Origin: Cymodocea nodosa
Lineage: Eukaryota > Streptophyta > Magnoliopsida > Alismatales > Cymodoceaceae
Reading direction: 5' to 3'
Assembly (NCBI GenBank): GCA_036874045.1
Contig: CM072343.1
Location: 7,894,001 to 7,958,000 of the forward strand
DNA length: 64,000 nt
Made by a program: the position numbers and the translations under genes. Positions 1-11,646 of the stretch are shown here, one piece after another. The stretch's first letter is position 1. Every line of letters starts with the position of its first letter. Below the pieces are notes generated by a model. The model saw only the letters and a program-made list of their open reading frames with translations, did not search any database and was not told the DNA's origin.

Positions 1-251
1 ATACAACTAAAATTTTTTGTGATAGTAGTTCTGCAATAAATCTTTCCAAAAATCCTATATTACATTCTAAAGCAAAGCATATAGAGGTTAGACATCATTT
101 TCTAAGAGATAACGTAGTTAAAGGAAAAATTAAATTAGAATTTGTGTCTAGTAAAAATCAATTAGCTGATATATTTACAAAACCTCTAGACGAAAATACA
201 TTCTGCAACATAAGATTAAATTTCGATATTTATAGGCTATGTGATGTGTAA
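1..251 (+). CDS. C-terminus of Ty1/copia pol (RNase H), partial
   Basis: Reading from base 3 without a stop to TAA at 249-251, the fragment gives the end of a copia RNase H: a FCDSSSAINL motif, then KAKHIEVRHHFLRD, then NQLADIFTKPL. These blocks are diagnostic for Ty1/copia polyproteins. The fragment has no stop or frameshift, unlike the accessory ORF further along the same element, so E's pol may be less decayed than its 3' part. The remainder (gag, protease, integrase, RT) lies outside the window. Confidence 0.9.
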   Translation, partial: TTKIFCDSSSAINLSKNPILHSKAKHIEVRHHFLRDNVVKGKIKLEFVSSKNQLADIFTKPLDENTFCNIRLNFDIYRLCDV

Positions 252-1320
252 AATGCTTAAACTCCACAAAAAGATAAATATTATTGTTGATGTTGTTCAT
301 CTCGTAGATATTATATATTTATCATAAATATCTAAGTAATATCTAAACTACTGCATAAGATACTATGTATTTATTGTAAAATCATAGTAGTATCTTATTG
401 ATTTTACGTAGTTTATCAATTTTAATGGTTTTCACAATTTTAAGTGGAAATGTAAATGAAAAACATTAAATACTTCTGATATCTTGAGATTTTGATTAAG
501 TGATTTTCTTTGGATCAATGAAAGTGCATATGATCATGCATGAATTTGACTTAATTGATTAAACTTGTAGAATAATTTATATGTAACTCATCTTAAATTG
601 TTAATCAAAAGTATAAGCTTATTGAAACTGATTCATATTTTCAGTAAAATCATAGAAGTAAAAATTGTATGAGATTTGTGTTTTATTGCATCTGTATTAA
701 TGGAATACATATATACTGTGCTTAAAATCAAAAGTGCTTACAAAGTGAAAATCTTTGAGAGTTTATTAATCAGTTTGATCACGAGCCTTTTATACTTGAG
801 CAGATAGGTATGTAAAGATTGTTGTCCTAAAAAAGGATTCTTTAAATCTGGCAACCTAAGGTCTTGATCAGATCTAGGATTGTTGACTGAAAGCTCATTA
901 CACGGGTACATTAGAAAGCTCTTGTATGATTCAAGCTTTTCAAACTAACTTTTAAAGAAAATTATCAATATTTACTATTTTGAAAAGAAAATGTTGTTTC
1001 ATTAATTACAGATATCTTTATATCGAATATAGTTTCTACCAATATGACTATTGATTTATTGAATCAAATTTTGTACTTTTGAAAATGTTTATTTGAGATA
1101 CATTCTTTTATTCTCCTTGAATTAATCATATTGAGTTCAAAGTTGTGTTTTGATTCATATAAAGTAGGAATTGATTCTGGAAATCATTTTTGATGAATTC
1201 AGGATAACGAAAGTTTCTGAAAATAAAATTTAAAAGTATAGTTATACTTAACATCTATTGTTATACAAGTATATTTTGTATGTTATTGAATATATATGAA
1301 GTATATTTGTAGGGGGAGGA
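252..1320 (+). other. Post-pol non-coding spacer of E, shared with the gypsy family
   Basis: No ORF of note. About 757-957 aligns with 41189-41390 of gypsy element B and with the reverse complement of about 5940-6124 of gypsy element A, at about 90% identity to B by eye. Shared landmarks include gatcacgagcctttt, cttgagcagataggtatg and cttgatcagatct. Weaker similarity extends over the whole spacer, including the block around gatactatg near 360 and the block near 1230-1310. It ends in a polypurine-like run, gtagggggagga, at about 1310-1320. A relic of the same spacer lies reversed at 55129-55430. Confidence 0.75.
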
Positions 1321-1599
1321 ATAACAATGTCTAAAATAGATTAATATAATTCAGAATATATATCTTGGTTAATCTAATTTTAGTCCTCTTAAGATCTTGA
1401 TGAAATAATTTAAAAGACAAACAAACTATTTTAGATTCATAAAAGGAAAATTAGAATAGTTTACAATGTTCTCAAGATGTTTTATATATGTTAATTATAG
1501 CTTGAGTGTAGCCTTCGAAAAGTTTCAGTAGAAACCATCCGAAATTTTGTTAAAGTATACTAACTAAACGTTATGTTATGTAAGGTAACATGTAAAACT

Positions 1600-1840
1600 A
1601 CCTCTAGACAGCATTTTACTCGTTAGGTTAGTTAACTCAATGAGTTATATTTGAATATTTCAGGTACCTTGATTGAATAAAATTTATTCAATATTCATTT
1701 AAAATTTCAACCCGACTTCTATATACACGTTGAGTTAGTCTCCTAAAACTCTATTTAAACACCTATTACACGAGCACTTAGGTTACTCGTAAACTTTGTC
1801 TGAAAATCTTTCCTGCTTGTTACTATTACAACTTGCGGCG
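1600..1840 (+). promoter_or_regulatory. Probable internal promoter of E's accessory ORF
   Basis: This stretch carries the family-wide inverted-repeat motif (gttaactcaatgagttat near 1629 and cgttgagttag near 1728). A TATA-like tatttaaac at 1752-1760 lies 81-89 bp before the ATG at 1841. The same tatttaaac core precedes the accessory ORF of gypsy element B. Promoter activity is inferred from motif and position only. Confidence 0.45.
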
Positions 1841-2990
1841 ATGGTCTCCAAGTTCTACAAGGATCATGGTAGAGAAAAAGGCAAAAGTAGAGGAGATGTA
1901 AAAGGAAAAGAAATAGATACTGATGAAGTTCCACACACTTGGTTTAAGAAAATACTTCAAGTGGACAAAAGGTTAGTAGAAATTTATAGTGATTTCTTCT
2001 TTCCTGAAAGAATACTGAATGAAGTTAGATTAGAACTTCATAATACTGATGCAAGTATTACATACATGGGTATTCGAAGTAAATATGATAGAGAATATAG
2101 AATGAAATGTGTTGAGATTGCATTTCTCGAATAGTATGCAAAATATATGGAAAAAGGTGTAGGTACATCAACTAGAATTCCTCAAACTCCTCTGAGTGGT
2201 ACACGACTACATGCATTTGAGGAAGAACATGAATCTCCTATACCTACTCCTTTGTATTCAAAAGAAGTAGAATCAAATATTGCTATAGATAAAAGAAAAG
2301 TTGAAGAACTTCGAAAGGTCGTAGCAATAGAAAGTGCTTTTGAAGAATTAAAGCAGAAAACTTTTATGGAGCAATTTGAAAAGAAAACAGCAATACTTGA
2401 AGAGGAGAAACAACAGTATTATAGAAGAAGAAAAATCAGAAAAATTATGTCTAAGGAAACAAAGTCTACTGGAAAAGGAAAATCGGATGAGCATTTATTT
2501 CTAAAGGACAATGTATGTCTAGACATTTTACCTTATAGTGTATCTGATAAAATCATCAGTTCCGAGCATACTGAAATTGATGAAGATAATGAGACTTTAT
2601 TTTCCCTTGCTAGAAAACTTGAGAAGAAATCCAAGTCAAATTTGAGCTCAAGTTTTTCTATTAGTTCAAGTCCTGATGATGCAGAAATTGAAAAATCAAA
2701 ACATTAGGCAACTAACATTGAACAAGTTATTGCAGATATAATTCACAATGTTGAGGTAGTAACTAGTTCATAGGCTGAATTGTTTCGAGTAGTGGATATT
2801 GAAAAAGTTAAGACTCCAGAAGAGCTAAACGTCAACCAGCCTTCTTCAGAATCTATAGAAGCAGAGTCTGAGAATTCACAGCATGTATCAATGAAGATAT
2901 CTGTTGAACAAAATGAACAATTACAGACAGAAACACTGGTTGTAGAATTTGTGGAAAAATTGAACTCTGATCATTCTATAGAAACTGAAC
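1841..2990 (+). pseudogene. Accessory (env-position) ORF of E, N-terminal part
   Basis: One frame from ATG 1841 to the F insertion at 2990, broken by three TAG stops (about 2132, 2705 and 2771). Each is consistent with a former CAG glutamine codon. The protein is hydrophilic: a basic N-terminus (MVSKFYKDHGREKGK), then a Lys/Glu-rich stretch likely to form a coiled coil (residues about 150-210), then an acidic Ser-rich stretch. No signal peptide or membrane segment is evident, so a viral-type envelope is unlikely despite the position. The frame continues exactly at 23072 once F and one TSD copy are removed (..ETE then QMTVEHNED..). Confidence 0.75.
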
Positions 2991-3268
2991 TTTTATTATG
3001 TGTCTTGAATTAGTTTGTTACACATAGGGGTAGTTTTGTCCTTAGCCACTTGGGGGTACACAAATGTTATAAATAGACCCCCAACGTGTGCTTAGTGATA
3101 ATGTTGAACCTTGTATCCCTTTATGATCACCTAGAAAATCATTCAGTTGAGCTCCATCCATGGACGTACCCAATTGGGGAACCACGTTAAACCTTGGTGT
3201 TTTTGCATTTGCTTCACACGTTTTTTCCCATTTGTCTTCTTCTTTCTTCTCCATGAATCCAAGCTTCT
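2991..3268 (+). repeat. F 5' LTR, first part
   Basis: It matches the 3' LTR at 22763. The first dinucleotide is TT instead of TG, a point change. It contains a consensus TATA box, tataaatag, at 3068-3076. Element A splits it after ..aagcttct; the remaining 28 bp are at 17705-17732. Confidence 0.9.
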
Positions 3269-5398
3269 TGTTTGGGTTTTCCCAACACTACACTAGAAAA
3301 ACTTGGATTTGTTACTTCTGTTTTTACTTAGTCAATTTATCTTTATGCCTATTCTCTCTTTTAGAAGTAAACAAACAACCTTTAATACAATTTAGATATT
3401 AATTCCAATTTGTACTTTAACTGCAAGTGCACAGTGTCTATTGTATCAGTGTGCAAGTACAAGTCGATCCCATAGGGAATTGCTAATGAACTTGAGAACT
3501 GTTCGTTTGTTAAAAATCAAATTTATATATTCAATAAGCTCTTCGTTGAGTTATGGCTAACTCAACGGACTAACCTCATGGACTTAAGTTAACTCCACGA
3601 GCATGCCTTTTCTTTTTAATACTGCTATTTATAGAGGAATTCGGCCAACCATTGGGCAATTCCACAGATTGTAAATAACATCAATTAAGCTCTTTAATGC
3701 TAGTTAACATTGGATTTATCATTAAGCAATACTAACATTCAGATAATTCAAACAGTAACCATTAAAATCTTTAAATCTTTTGAACAAACCAATTTCAGTA
3801 AATTGTAAAACTAAAGTAAACATAAAACAATCACAATACTAACAAAGATAACATTAATCACGATACAACACAAACAATACAACACTCAAATACAACATAC
3901 AAACATAGATAAATTATTTTTGGTATTTTTGTTTTAATATGAACATAGAAATGGGTGATAGGTGAAATGTAAAGTAATCTCACTTGACAGTAAATACTTC
4001 TAACACAACTTGCAACGCAATTACACCACTGAAAATTAAATCACTTACAATCCTGTCTCCTCTCCCTATAGAATCGCGAGTCCAGAATTGCAAGATGATC
4101 TCCTCTTCAGCATACAGGCATCAACCCAAAGCCAAGGCTAAAAGCTTTACGATCTCCTGAAATATGAGTCGGCGCTTGGTGAAAATGGCTTCCCTTCCCG
4201 CGACGCGATCACTCCTTACAGTGGTTGTTAGGCACTGTGTTTGGTTCGGAATCGACCCGACATCACGCAAGTATCCTCACAGACCTCCAATGGTTGGTGA
4301 TTATGGTGGTGATGATGGTGATGATGATGGTGGTTGGTGTGGTACTTCAGAGAATTGTGTCGTCGATCCTCCTCTACACACACTATCCACCCATCGATCA
4401 CACCCTTCTCTTCTTTTCTTCTTTTCTTTTATATTTCTTCAGTAGTAACTACTTCTGCTTGAATGGTCGATTGGATTTCCTTCATTCGTATTAACGGTGA
4501 TGATTTCTTTCCCTGTGCGATACGTGCAAACGTGGTTTTTCTCTTCCAACCGTCTGTTCCTACAACCGCTACAGTGGCATATTAGAAAATATATATAGTC
4601 TGTGGAGTTACAGATAACTCAACAAACTTTTTTCGTTGATTTAACTATAAAACACGTGCATAAATTTAATTATCCGATGCTCAGGTGCATTTCGGATACT
4701 TATAAACTTAACTATCCGATGCTCAGATGCATTTCGGATACTTACAAATAACTCACCGATATATAACTTAAGTAAATCTACCAGATCTCAACACATGTCA
4801 ACAGTAGTTTAATCATAAAATAACATTTCGGAGAGTTATAGGTCTAACTATCCGATGCTCAGATGCATTTCGAATAGTTATAACTAACTCACCAAAAATC
4901 CACTTAAGTCAATTTCCCAGAACAGGACACGTGTCCTTAGCTATTTTATAAATAAAAAGAGATTTCAGAGAGTTACAAGAATAACTATCCGATGCGCAGC
5001 TGCAATTTCGGATAGTTATAGATAACTCACCGAAAGATCACTTAAGTCATTCATTATGGTTTTGACACGTGTACTTCAGGGAATAATAAAATATTCTCTC
5101 AAAACATAACTGTTCGGCAATTTAAACATAACTATCCGATACATATTCGGTCTGTTAAACATAACTGTCCGAATTATCAGAAAATTCGGATACTTAAGAA
5201 TTTCACAGCCTGCAACTTACCGACAATTCATACATGTACTAAATTAACATTAATTCTCCCAATTTAAGCAGATTCTTCAATTAAAGCATATAATAGTGCA
5301 ATTATAACATAATAGCTTAATTCTTATATGATAAGCTAAATATTCTGCAATTAACCATCATTTAACCGTTAATAATAAGCACTTTTTCATTCTAAACA
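3269..5398 (-). repeat. A 3' LTR
   Basis: TG..CA bounded. It is highly similar to the LTR at 15549-17699 but lacks about 35 bp of inverted-repeat array near 3540. Repeats of about 137 bp between 4650 and 5200 each carry acttaagt (4766, 4902 and 5040), an atccgatgc...tcggat inverted repeat and a G-box or near-G-box. Confidence 0.93.
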
Positions 5399-5411
5399 CT
5401 TCCCCCATACC
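5399..5411 (-). promoter_or_regulatory. A polypurine tract 2 (LTR-adjacent)
   Basis: Reverse complement of ggtatgggggaag, directly abutting the 3' LTR. It is the expected plus-strand primer. Confidence 0.8.
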
Positions 5412-7275
5412 TAAATTTTGCTAGTCCCTTAGCAAACTAAGATATAATTAATTGGTCTTTAAAAGTGCTAGAATTAATTCTTCCCCTTTTTTTCTTCTGT
5501 TTAGCATAAAAATATATTTTGTATGTTTCAGTAATCAACCTGCAAATATACTTAGAATATATGTAAATTACATACCAAGTATATCATCATCATATAGGTG
5601 TTAATTATATTATCATTTGTTCTTCTTTTCATCATCTGTCATCCTGAATTTTCCAATAAGATTTCTAGAAGAAATTTCAACAACATACAAATCAAAATAC
5701 AATCTAATTCAATATGATTAAGACAAGTAGAATAAAGAATTGTATCTCCATTAAACAACTTCAAAAGTCAATTCTAGATTCATATTTCAGCAATTCTAGA
5801 TAACAGAAAATATACTCGATTTATAAGATATTTGTATTTCACAAAACACTTGTATCTTTTCAGAACGGTATATGTATATTTTTTTCTTTTTTCTCTTTTT
5901 TTTTTCTTTTTTTTTTTCGTACTTTAAAAATTAATTTGACAAGCTTGAATCATACAAGAGCTTTCTAATGTACCCATGTAACGAGCTTTCAGTCAACAAT
6001 CTCAGATCTGATCAGGATCTTAGGTTGCCAGATTTTAAGAGTCCTTTTTCAGGTCAACAATCCTTACATACCTATCTACTCAAGTACAAAAGGCTCGTGA
6101 TCAAACAAGTCAATAACTATCAAATTTTCCCTTTTTTTTTTCTTTTTTTTCTTTTTTTTTTTCCAATCAAAACTACAAACACAAAACAAAACATTAATCA
6201 CATACTATATATGTATGTATTTCATTAATACAGACGCAGTAAAACGCCAATCTCATATAGTCCTGCTTCTATCAGTTACTGAAAATATGAATCCATAACA
6301 ATAAGCTCATACTTTTTTTGTAGTTTAATAAGATCTACACATAAATCATTCTACAAGTTCAATCAGTCAAATTAAATGTATCTTTAATCATATGTGTTTC
6401 ATTTAATCTAGAATTCACATCTCAGCTCTTTTAGGACTTCAGGTAATTTACTGATTTTTTTCATTAAGCATTCTGATTTCATTTTAAAATCGTGAAACTG
6501 TTAAACTCATGAAATTCAGAAAAACATAAGATACTATATCTAGATTTGCATAAATAATTAATTCAATAGCATCTTATATAGCCTTCTAAATATAACAGTC
6601 AAGTAGTTTATAAAAATTTTACAGTCTCATTTATCAGATAGTTACAGCAAGTTCATAAAAATTTTCAATTTCCTCAAAACTTTGTAGTACCATTTTAATT
6701 CCTTTAATTAACAAACTTACATGGCTGTTACTTTAATTACCTCCCCCCCATACCTACATTTTGCATTGTCATCATTGTAAAAAGAGTTCACAATAAGTAC
6801 AGTAATTGTAGCAAGCATGAATACAGTTTTGCTTCATTTAAAATTCAGGATGAGTAATTAGTTACATACCTTGTTTCATTTGTATCTCCTTCTACATATT
6901 CCGATTTTTTAATTCTGAAAAACTTTTCATTCATAGATAAAAGCAAAATATAAAACAAAATAACATTTAACAGATATTATTAAATCAGTGTCTTGTGTGG
7001 AACCCAAGCTCTTATGCCTTTGGTGACTCACAAGCAAGCCAGTTGGTTTCCTAGAACAGATACCAACAAACTGGATTAATATTTTGTTTGTTTTTATTTA
7101 TAAAATAAAAATGAAAACTATAAATTTTTTTCTTTTTTTTTTAACAATAAATGCAGAATACACACAACATTAAACACACAAAATCACAGCTTAAGAACAT
7201 GATTGAAAAGTAGAAACAAATGGAATAAATGTATCAGTCCAAGCAAACTTTTTAGGCATAGTTCTTCTTGCTATT
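5412..7275 (-). other. A spacer between F-box ORF and 3' LTR, with second polypurine tract
   Basis: Non-coding. About 5940-6124 is the reverse complement of the block shared with copia E (757-957). A second PPT-like sequence (reverse complement of taggtatggggggag) is at 6741-6754, next to the gaggacaatgc-type motif typical of Athila 3' ends. T-rich runs at about 5880-5920, 6130-6163 and 7125-7142 correspond to A-tracts on the element's sense strand. No gene seen. Confidence 0.7.
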
Positions 7276-8321
7276 AATTCTGTTTTAATGCAGTTCTTGT
7301 TCCTTCTTAATTTGTAAACATGCAATATATTATAAATTCCAAATACGAGTGTATTACCATTAATGATATGTAATGCAGAAAGGGATCCTTTTTGGTTCTA
7401 GGGTAATGTAGCAGTTTCTATTTCTACATCTATTTCAATATACTTCTCTTCCCACTTCCATTCATTTATGTCTTCCATAATCCATATTTGAAATTTCATC
7501 AGTTCATCTCACCATCTTATCAGACATAAAGTAGGATCATCTTCTTCATTATACCACATTCCTATTTGAATTTCATTAAATTCTGTAGATGGTGGTTTAG
7601 CTATTTCACTCGATATAGGTAAAATTTCTATATATTCATCATAACTGTCTATGCTCACTATGTATAAATCAGATCCATATGCTAATGATATCTCCGTGAC
7701 TAGATATATATATCCATCAAGTATGACATGTGTTTGGTTAATTAATGATTTTTGTCCTAGATATATTATAATGTTTTCATTCCAAGATCTGTTCAGAAAA
7801 TTATACACACTTAAGCGTAAATCTTCACCCCAATTTCCTATAGGTCTCCAATAATATAATTTTTCAGGAATTGCAGAATTTTTATCAGAAAATATTAAAG
7901 CTGACCCACAATTTACAATTGGTGCTTCAAATCTATTAGGTCTTCCTATATTCCATTCTTCTCCTGTTATAGGATTTCTTATCAAAATATCAGGTAATAA
8001 TAAACTTGCATACCTTGGTCTCGTCTTGTATATGATTAATCCTTCATCTATCCCCATAATATGATTTATTCCTTCTAATGCATTGGGTGGAATTCCAGTA
8101 GTTTCTTCCATAAGCAGATATTCATGGGTATTTGAACTACGATTAAATGACCTCCATATGAATCCTTCTCTAATCTTAGTCATTTTTGCAGCTTGTAGTC
8201 CCTGAAAATATTTTTCTTCAATACAGTCTTTAATTTCCTTTGATACAAAACACAGCTTGCACAGATCTTTAGCTGACAAGTTACTTAGTACTTCCCTTAG
8301 TACATCCATTGGTAATTGCAT
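7276..8321 (-). pseudogene. F-box protein ORF carried by element A, disrupted
   Basis: The ATG is at 8321 (MQLPMD). The N-terminus has an F-box: LP-x4-EVL..L..KDLCKLCFVSKEIKD, residues about 3-40. The rest resembles an F-box-associated region with repeated Trp/Tyr-rich strands. The frame is open to TGA at about 7509 (..CLIRW then stop, a TGG-to-TGA change relative to B). A TAG (another Trp codon in B) follows, and an extra A near 7290 shifts the frame at the C-terminus. Compared with B it lacks the first ten residues and the upstream promoter, apparently through one deletion of about 430 bp. F-box proteins normally link substrates to SCF ubiquitin ligases. Substrate unknown. Confidence 0.8.
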
Positions 8322-8828
8322 CAAAAACGGAGTGACTTTATATTATATTACTGACCTCGTGGAGTTACGGTTAACTCAACGGACTTACTTCGTTGAGTTA
8401 ACGCTTAGCAACTTCTAAGTTCTACTCTCGTAAGTTCCTCTCTGTTCTTTTTTTCTTTTTTTTTCATTCTGCTAACTGTAATAAAGTTAAATCTATGTCA
8501 TTAATGCATCATTTTGATTAAAATACATTTAAATCTGAACACTATATAAAGATTTAACTTGTAGGTCATTTTATGTTATGCAGAATTTACATTTTACCTT
8601 ATAACATGTAGAAATTTTTAAGTAGTTATCTTGTCATTCAGCAAATTCTAAATCTATTACATATTCATTCATAAATTTTCACAATATCATAATATTCAAT
8701 AATTTCCATTCATTTCACATTCAAAACACGTATGAAAATTGCATCTGAAAAATTTACATTCATTAATATGAATCAATTACAATACAAGTACATTATACAA
8801 TTTTACATAAGTAGACGAACAATACAAT
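8322..8828 (-). promoter_or_regulatory. A intermodule region upstream of F-box ORF (truncated)
   Basis: It holds part of the GTTGAGTTA/TAACTCAAC inverted-repeat array (about 8345-8410) and AT-rich filler. Relative to B (38075-38967), the array joins the F-box ORF directly at ctccgttttt, so the segment with B's TATA box is missing. Confidence 0.6.
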
Positions 8829-11056
8829 TTAATCTCTATGCCTAAGTTCATCTACTTCCTTCAGGAGTTTTTCTAATTGAAGTTCTAATTGATTAATCCT
8901 CTCTACAGCTCCTGTAATTTCTCTAGAAGGTACTGCTAGTTCTGCAGCTACAAAATTCCTGTATTCTATCACTAAAATGGTTCTTGATCTGATCCTTTTT
9001 TATGTCCATTTAGTGAAATCGATACAGTCCACCATTAGCAGTGGAATCAAATCTCCATAAAATAATTTCTTCTTCACTGTTTTCAGCTTGGAGACAAAAA
9101 CTACAGACCAATTTATTTGGATCTTATTTACAACTGCATACGTGGCCCATTTGACAAATTGACTTAATTCTATCTCATGGTCCTGTCGTTAATAGACATT
9201 CTTAATCAAAATGTTAGCTACCATGTGTGCTTCACCATTTAAATGCTTCAATCTGTTTAATAATGGCACACCAGGATTGATAGCTAAACAATCCTTAATT
9301 TGCTGTTCAGTCCATTCAACTGTAGTTGTATCTTCCAAAATTTTTGTTCCTTCATTCTTTAAACCAAATATGTTGTGGAGAAGCTCTAGTGTTATCTGTA
9401 CATCAGCTTCCTCCACGTTTGAAATTAATCATCCTTCTCTTTCTCTCAAATTTGCATAGAAATAGGGCACTAAATTTTCATATACTGCATGCCCTCTTTC
9501 TTGAGATATAAATTGCAGTAGACCTTGGAATTCAAATAATTCTTTGATTTCTTGCATTCCATCCCAATTTACTGGTCTACTGTAAATAATGTCGTAACCC
9601 CTTATTTCTTGATATTTGGTATAAGCTTCCTGACTACAAAAATGAACTTCATTCAAAATTGTTGTTTCAATCGGGTCAGGAAGGTGACTTTGTTGCTCCT
9701 AAGGGGTTTGTTCTTGATCTTCCTCTAGCATAGGCTGCATTTGGACATTCTCTTCAGATTCCTAGATTTTTGCTTTTGCTTCTATCTGTGGTGGTGAGCC
9801 GGCAGAACTCTCCACTCTGTCTTGAATTCTCTCCATAAATTGCTGAAGAGTTTCTTGTTCTTCAGTCGAATCTGTGAAATTATTTTTGTCCAAATGGCTT
9901 CTTTCAGCCTCTTCATTTTCTTCACTTTCTTGCTCCTACTGACTACCAATCTGTTCTATTACTATTCTTTCTGATTCTGTAACAGATTGGGATGGAGTCA
10001 CAGGCAATTCAGTTTCTGCCCTAATTTTTGTTTCTTCTTGTATAGGCTGCAGACTAATTTCAGCCTGATTTTTTCTTTTCTTTGCTCCTCCTTAGAATCG
10101 GATAGCAGGTTAATAAAAATCTACTCCACAGGCCCTGTAAAAATTGGTACTTCAGATTTAATTTCCTCATATTTAGGCACTTTTTCTTTTCCTTTCTTTT
10201 TTCTGATTAGTTGTGTCTATTCTTCCTCTTCCTCTTCATCTTCTGAAATTAAATCTACAAAAATAGGCTCTACAGGCCTTCGAGCCACAGGTACTGGCTC
10301 TTCCTGTTTAACTTTTTTTATAACTACTGGTCTCGAAGGACCAGCTTCAGCTTCTTTTGTAGCAGATTTGGCAGTAGTTCTGGCAATAGCTTCGTGATGT
10401 TGTTCCAATTTGATTTTATATTGGGCTTTCAACTTTTCTGCAGCCCTCTTTTTGTAAAGTGCATCAAACACTAGGTGTGCTTTGGCCACTGCCAAATCTT
10501 CTGATTCTCCTTAGTTCTTCCCAACTTGAACCAGTTCTGCAAATTCTCTTAATTCTTCTTCAATCGAAGGCCTCATCATTTCTGCTCATGCCAACGGCTT
10601 AAATGGTGGAACTGAAGGTTCAGGCTACTGCTCCTCAGAATCAAGTCTTTCAGTAGTCGGCTCCTTTTGTCCTTCAATTGCCTCTTCTTCATTTTCTTTC
10701 CTTTCTTGCTCCCAGATCACCCATTTAGCTCGTCTATAGATTTGTCTTTTGAACCAGAGCCGAGACTTACGTTGGATTAATTCTAGGGCAACTTCATTAC
10801 TTGGCCTTATTTGTCTTTCTTTACTTAATGCAATTTCAGTTGCCACTCTAATTCGTGTATCCATTATCTATGGTATCTATATTTCTAATTCAACCAAAAT
10901 TTTTCTCAAGTTAAAGAGTTCTGATTCTACCTTTTGTAGCTCTTTCTCTCTTGTTGTATTTCTGATCTTCTACCTCCTGTGCCATTCTTTAGATTCCTTC
11001 AGAAACTGTGCGGTGTCCACTGCCTCTTCCCAGAATTCCGGCGTCATCTTCCTCAT
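8829..11056 (-). pseudogene. Accessory ORF of gypsy element A (plant transposon protein-like domain)
   Basis: ATG at 11056, end at TAA 8829-8831; collinear with B's 35846-38074. Order: basic and coiled N-terminus; Glu-rich low-complexity middle (for example ..VDLISEDEEEEEE at about 10220-10260); C-terminal domain with RPVNWDGMQEIKELFEFQGL, then FYANLRE, then LHNIFGLKNEG; C-terminal coiled coil. The C-terminal domain resembles what plant databases call the putative plant transposon protein domain. Several TAG/TAA stops and small shifts interrupt it. It is not an integrase or envelope. The function is unknown; association with nucleic acid or capsid is only a guess. Confidence 0.75.
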
Positions 11057-11646
11057 CGTGGAGTTACACAACAGCACGGAATCGCTCTGATTGCTACTGT
11101 TCTAAATTCTAAATGATTTGCCGAATAATGCCCCCAAAACCCTAGGTTTTAGGTTAAATAAGCCCTAAGTTTAGGCGAGTAATCGGGTCATTTCCTGAAC
11201 CAACTATTACTATTTTATCCGCGATCTTAGCTACAGTACTCCGTTGAGTTACAGTTAACTCAATGGAATAAACTCGTTGACTAACTCAAGACTCAACGGA
11301 GTAAGCTCGTTGAGTTAAGCGTAACTCAACAGACTCCCCGTACAAGCAAATATAATAAAAATATTACAGAGAATAGTTTTTCTATTTTTTCTACCGGTTT
11401 AACCGATACTAAGTTTCGGTTAGACCTAAATATTTTTTATTTTTGTTATTTTTCATTCGATTGAACCGATATTAGGTTTCGGTAAAACCAATAATTTTTT
11501 TATTTTATTTTTGAAAATTAATATACAATTTTTTATGTTCCAATCATACCGATGGATCTAGTCGGTTGAACTGCAACTATTTTTATGTTTTATATATATT
11601 TTTAATGTTTTTTTTTATATATATAAACATAAAAACTGACTTCTTA
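11057..11646 (-). promoter_or_regulatory. A intermodule region between integrase and accessory ORF
   Basis: Read on the minus strand, in order: degenerate repeats containing ACCGA..TCGGTT inverted repeats (about 11390-11600), the GTTGAGTTA/TAACTCAAC array (about 11235-11340), a TATA-like ttatttaacc (near 11155), a telo-box aaaccctag (on the plus strand at 11137-11145), then the ATG at 11056. The same order occurs in B. Promoter function is inferred. Confidence 0.5.

Noticed and set aside
4164..4445. Short ORF with MSRRLVKM..SLPATRSLL.. recurring in the gypsy LTRs (also 16477, 42538, 47544 and 53334), antisense to the element
   Set aside because: In B's 5' LTR the same frame has a TGA where others have CGA, and length and C-terminus vary. 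Recurrence follows from LTR similarity, not from coding constraint.
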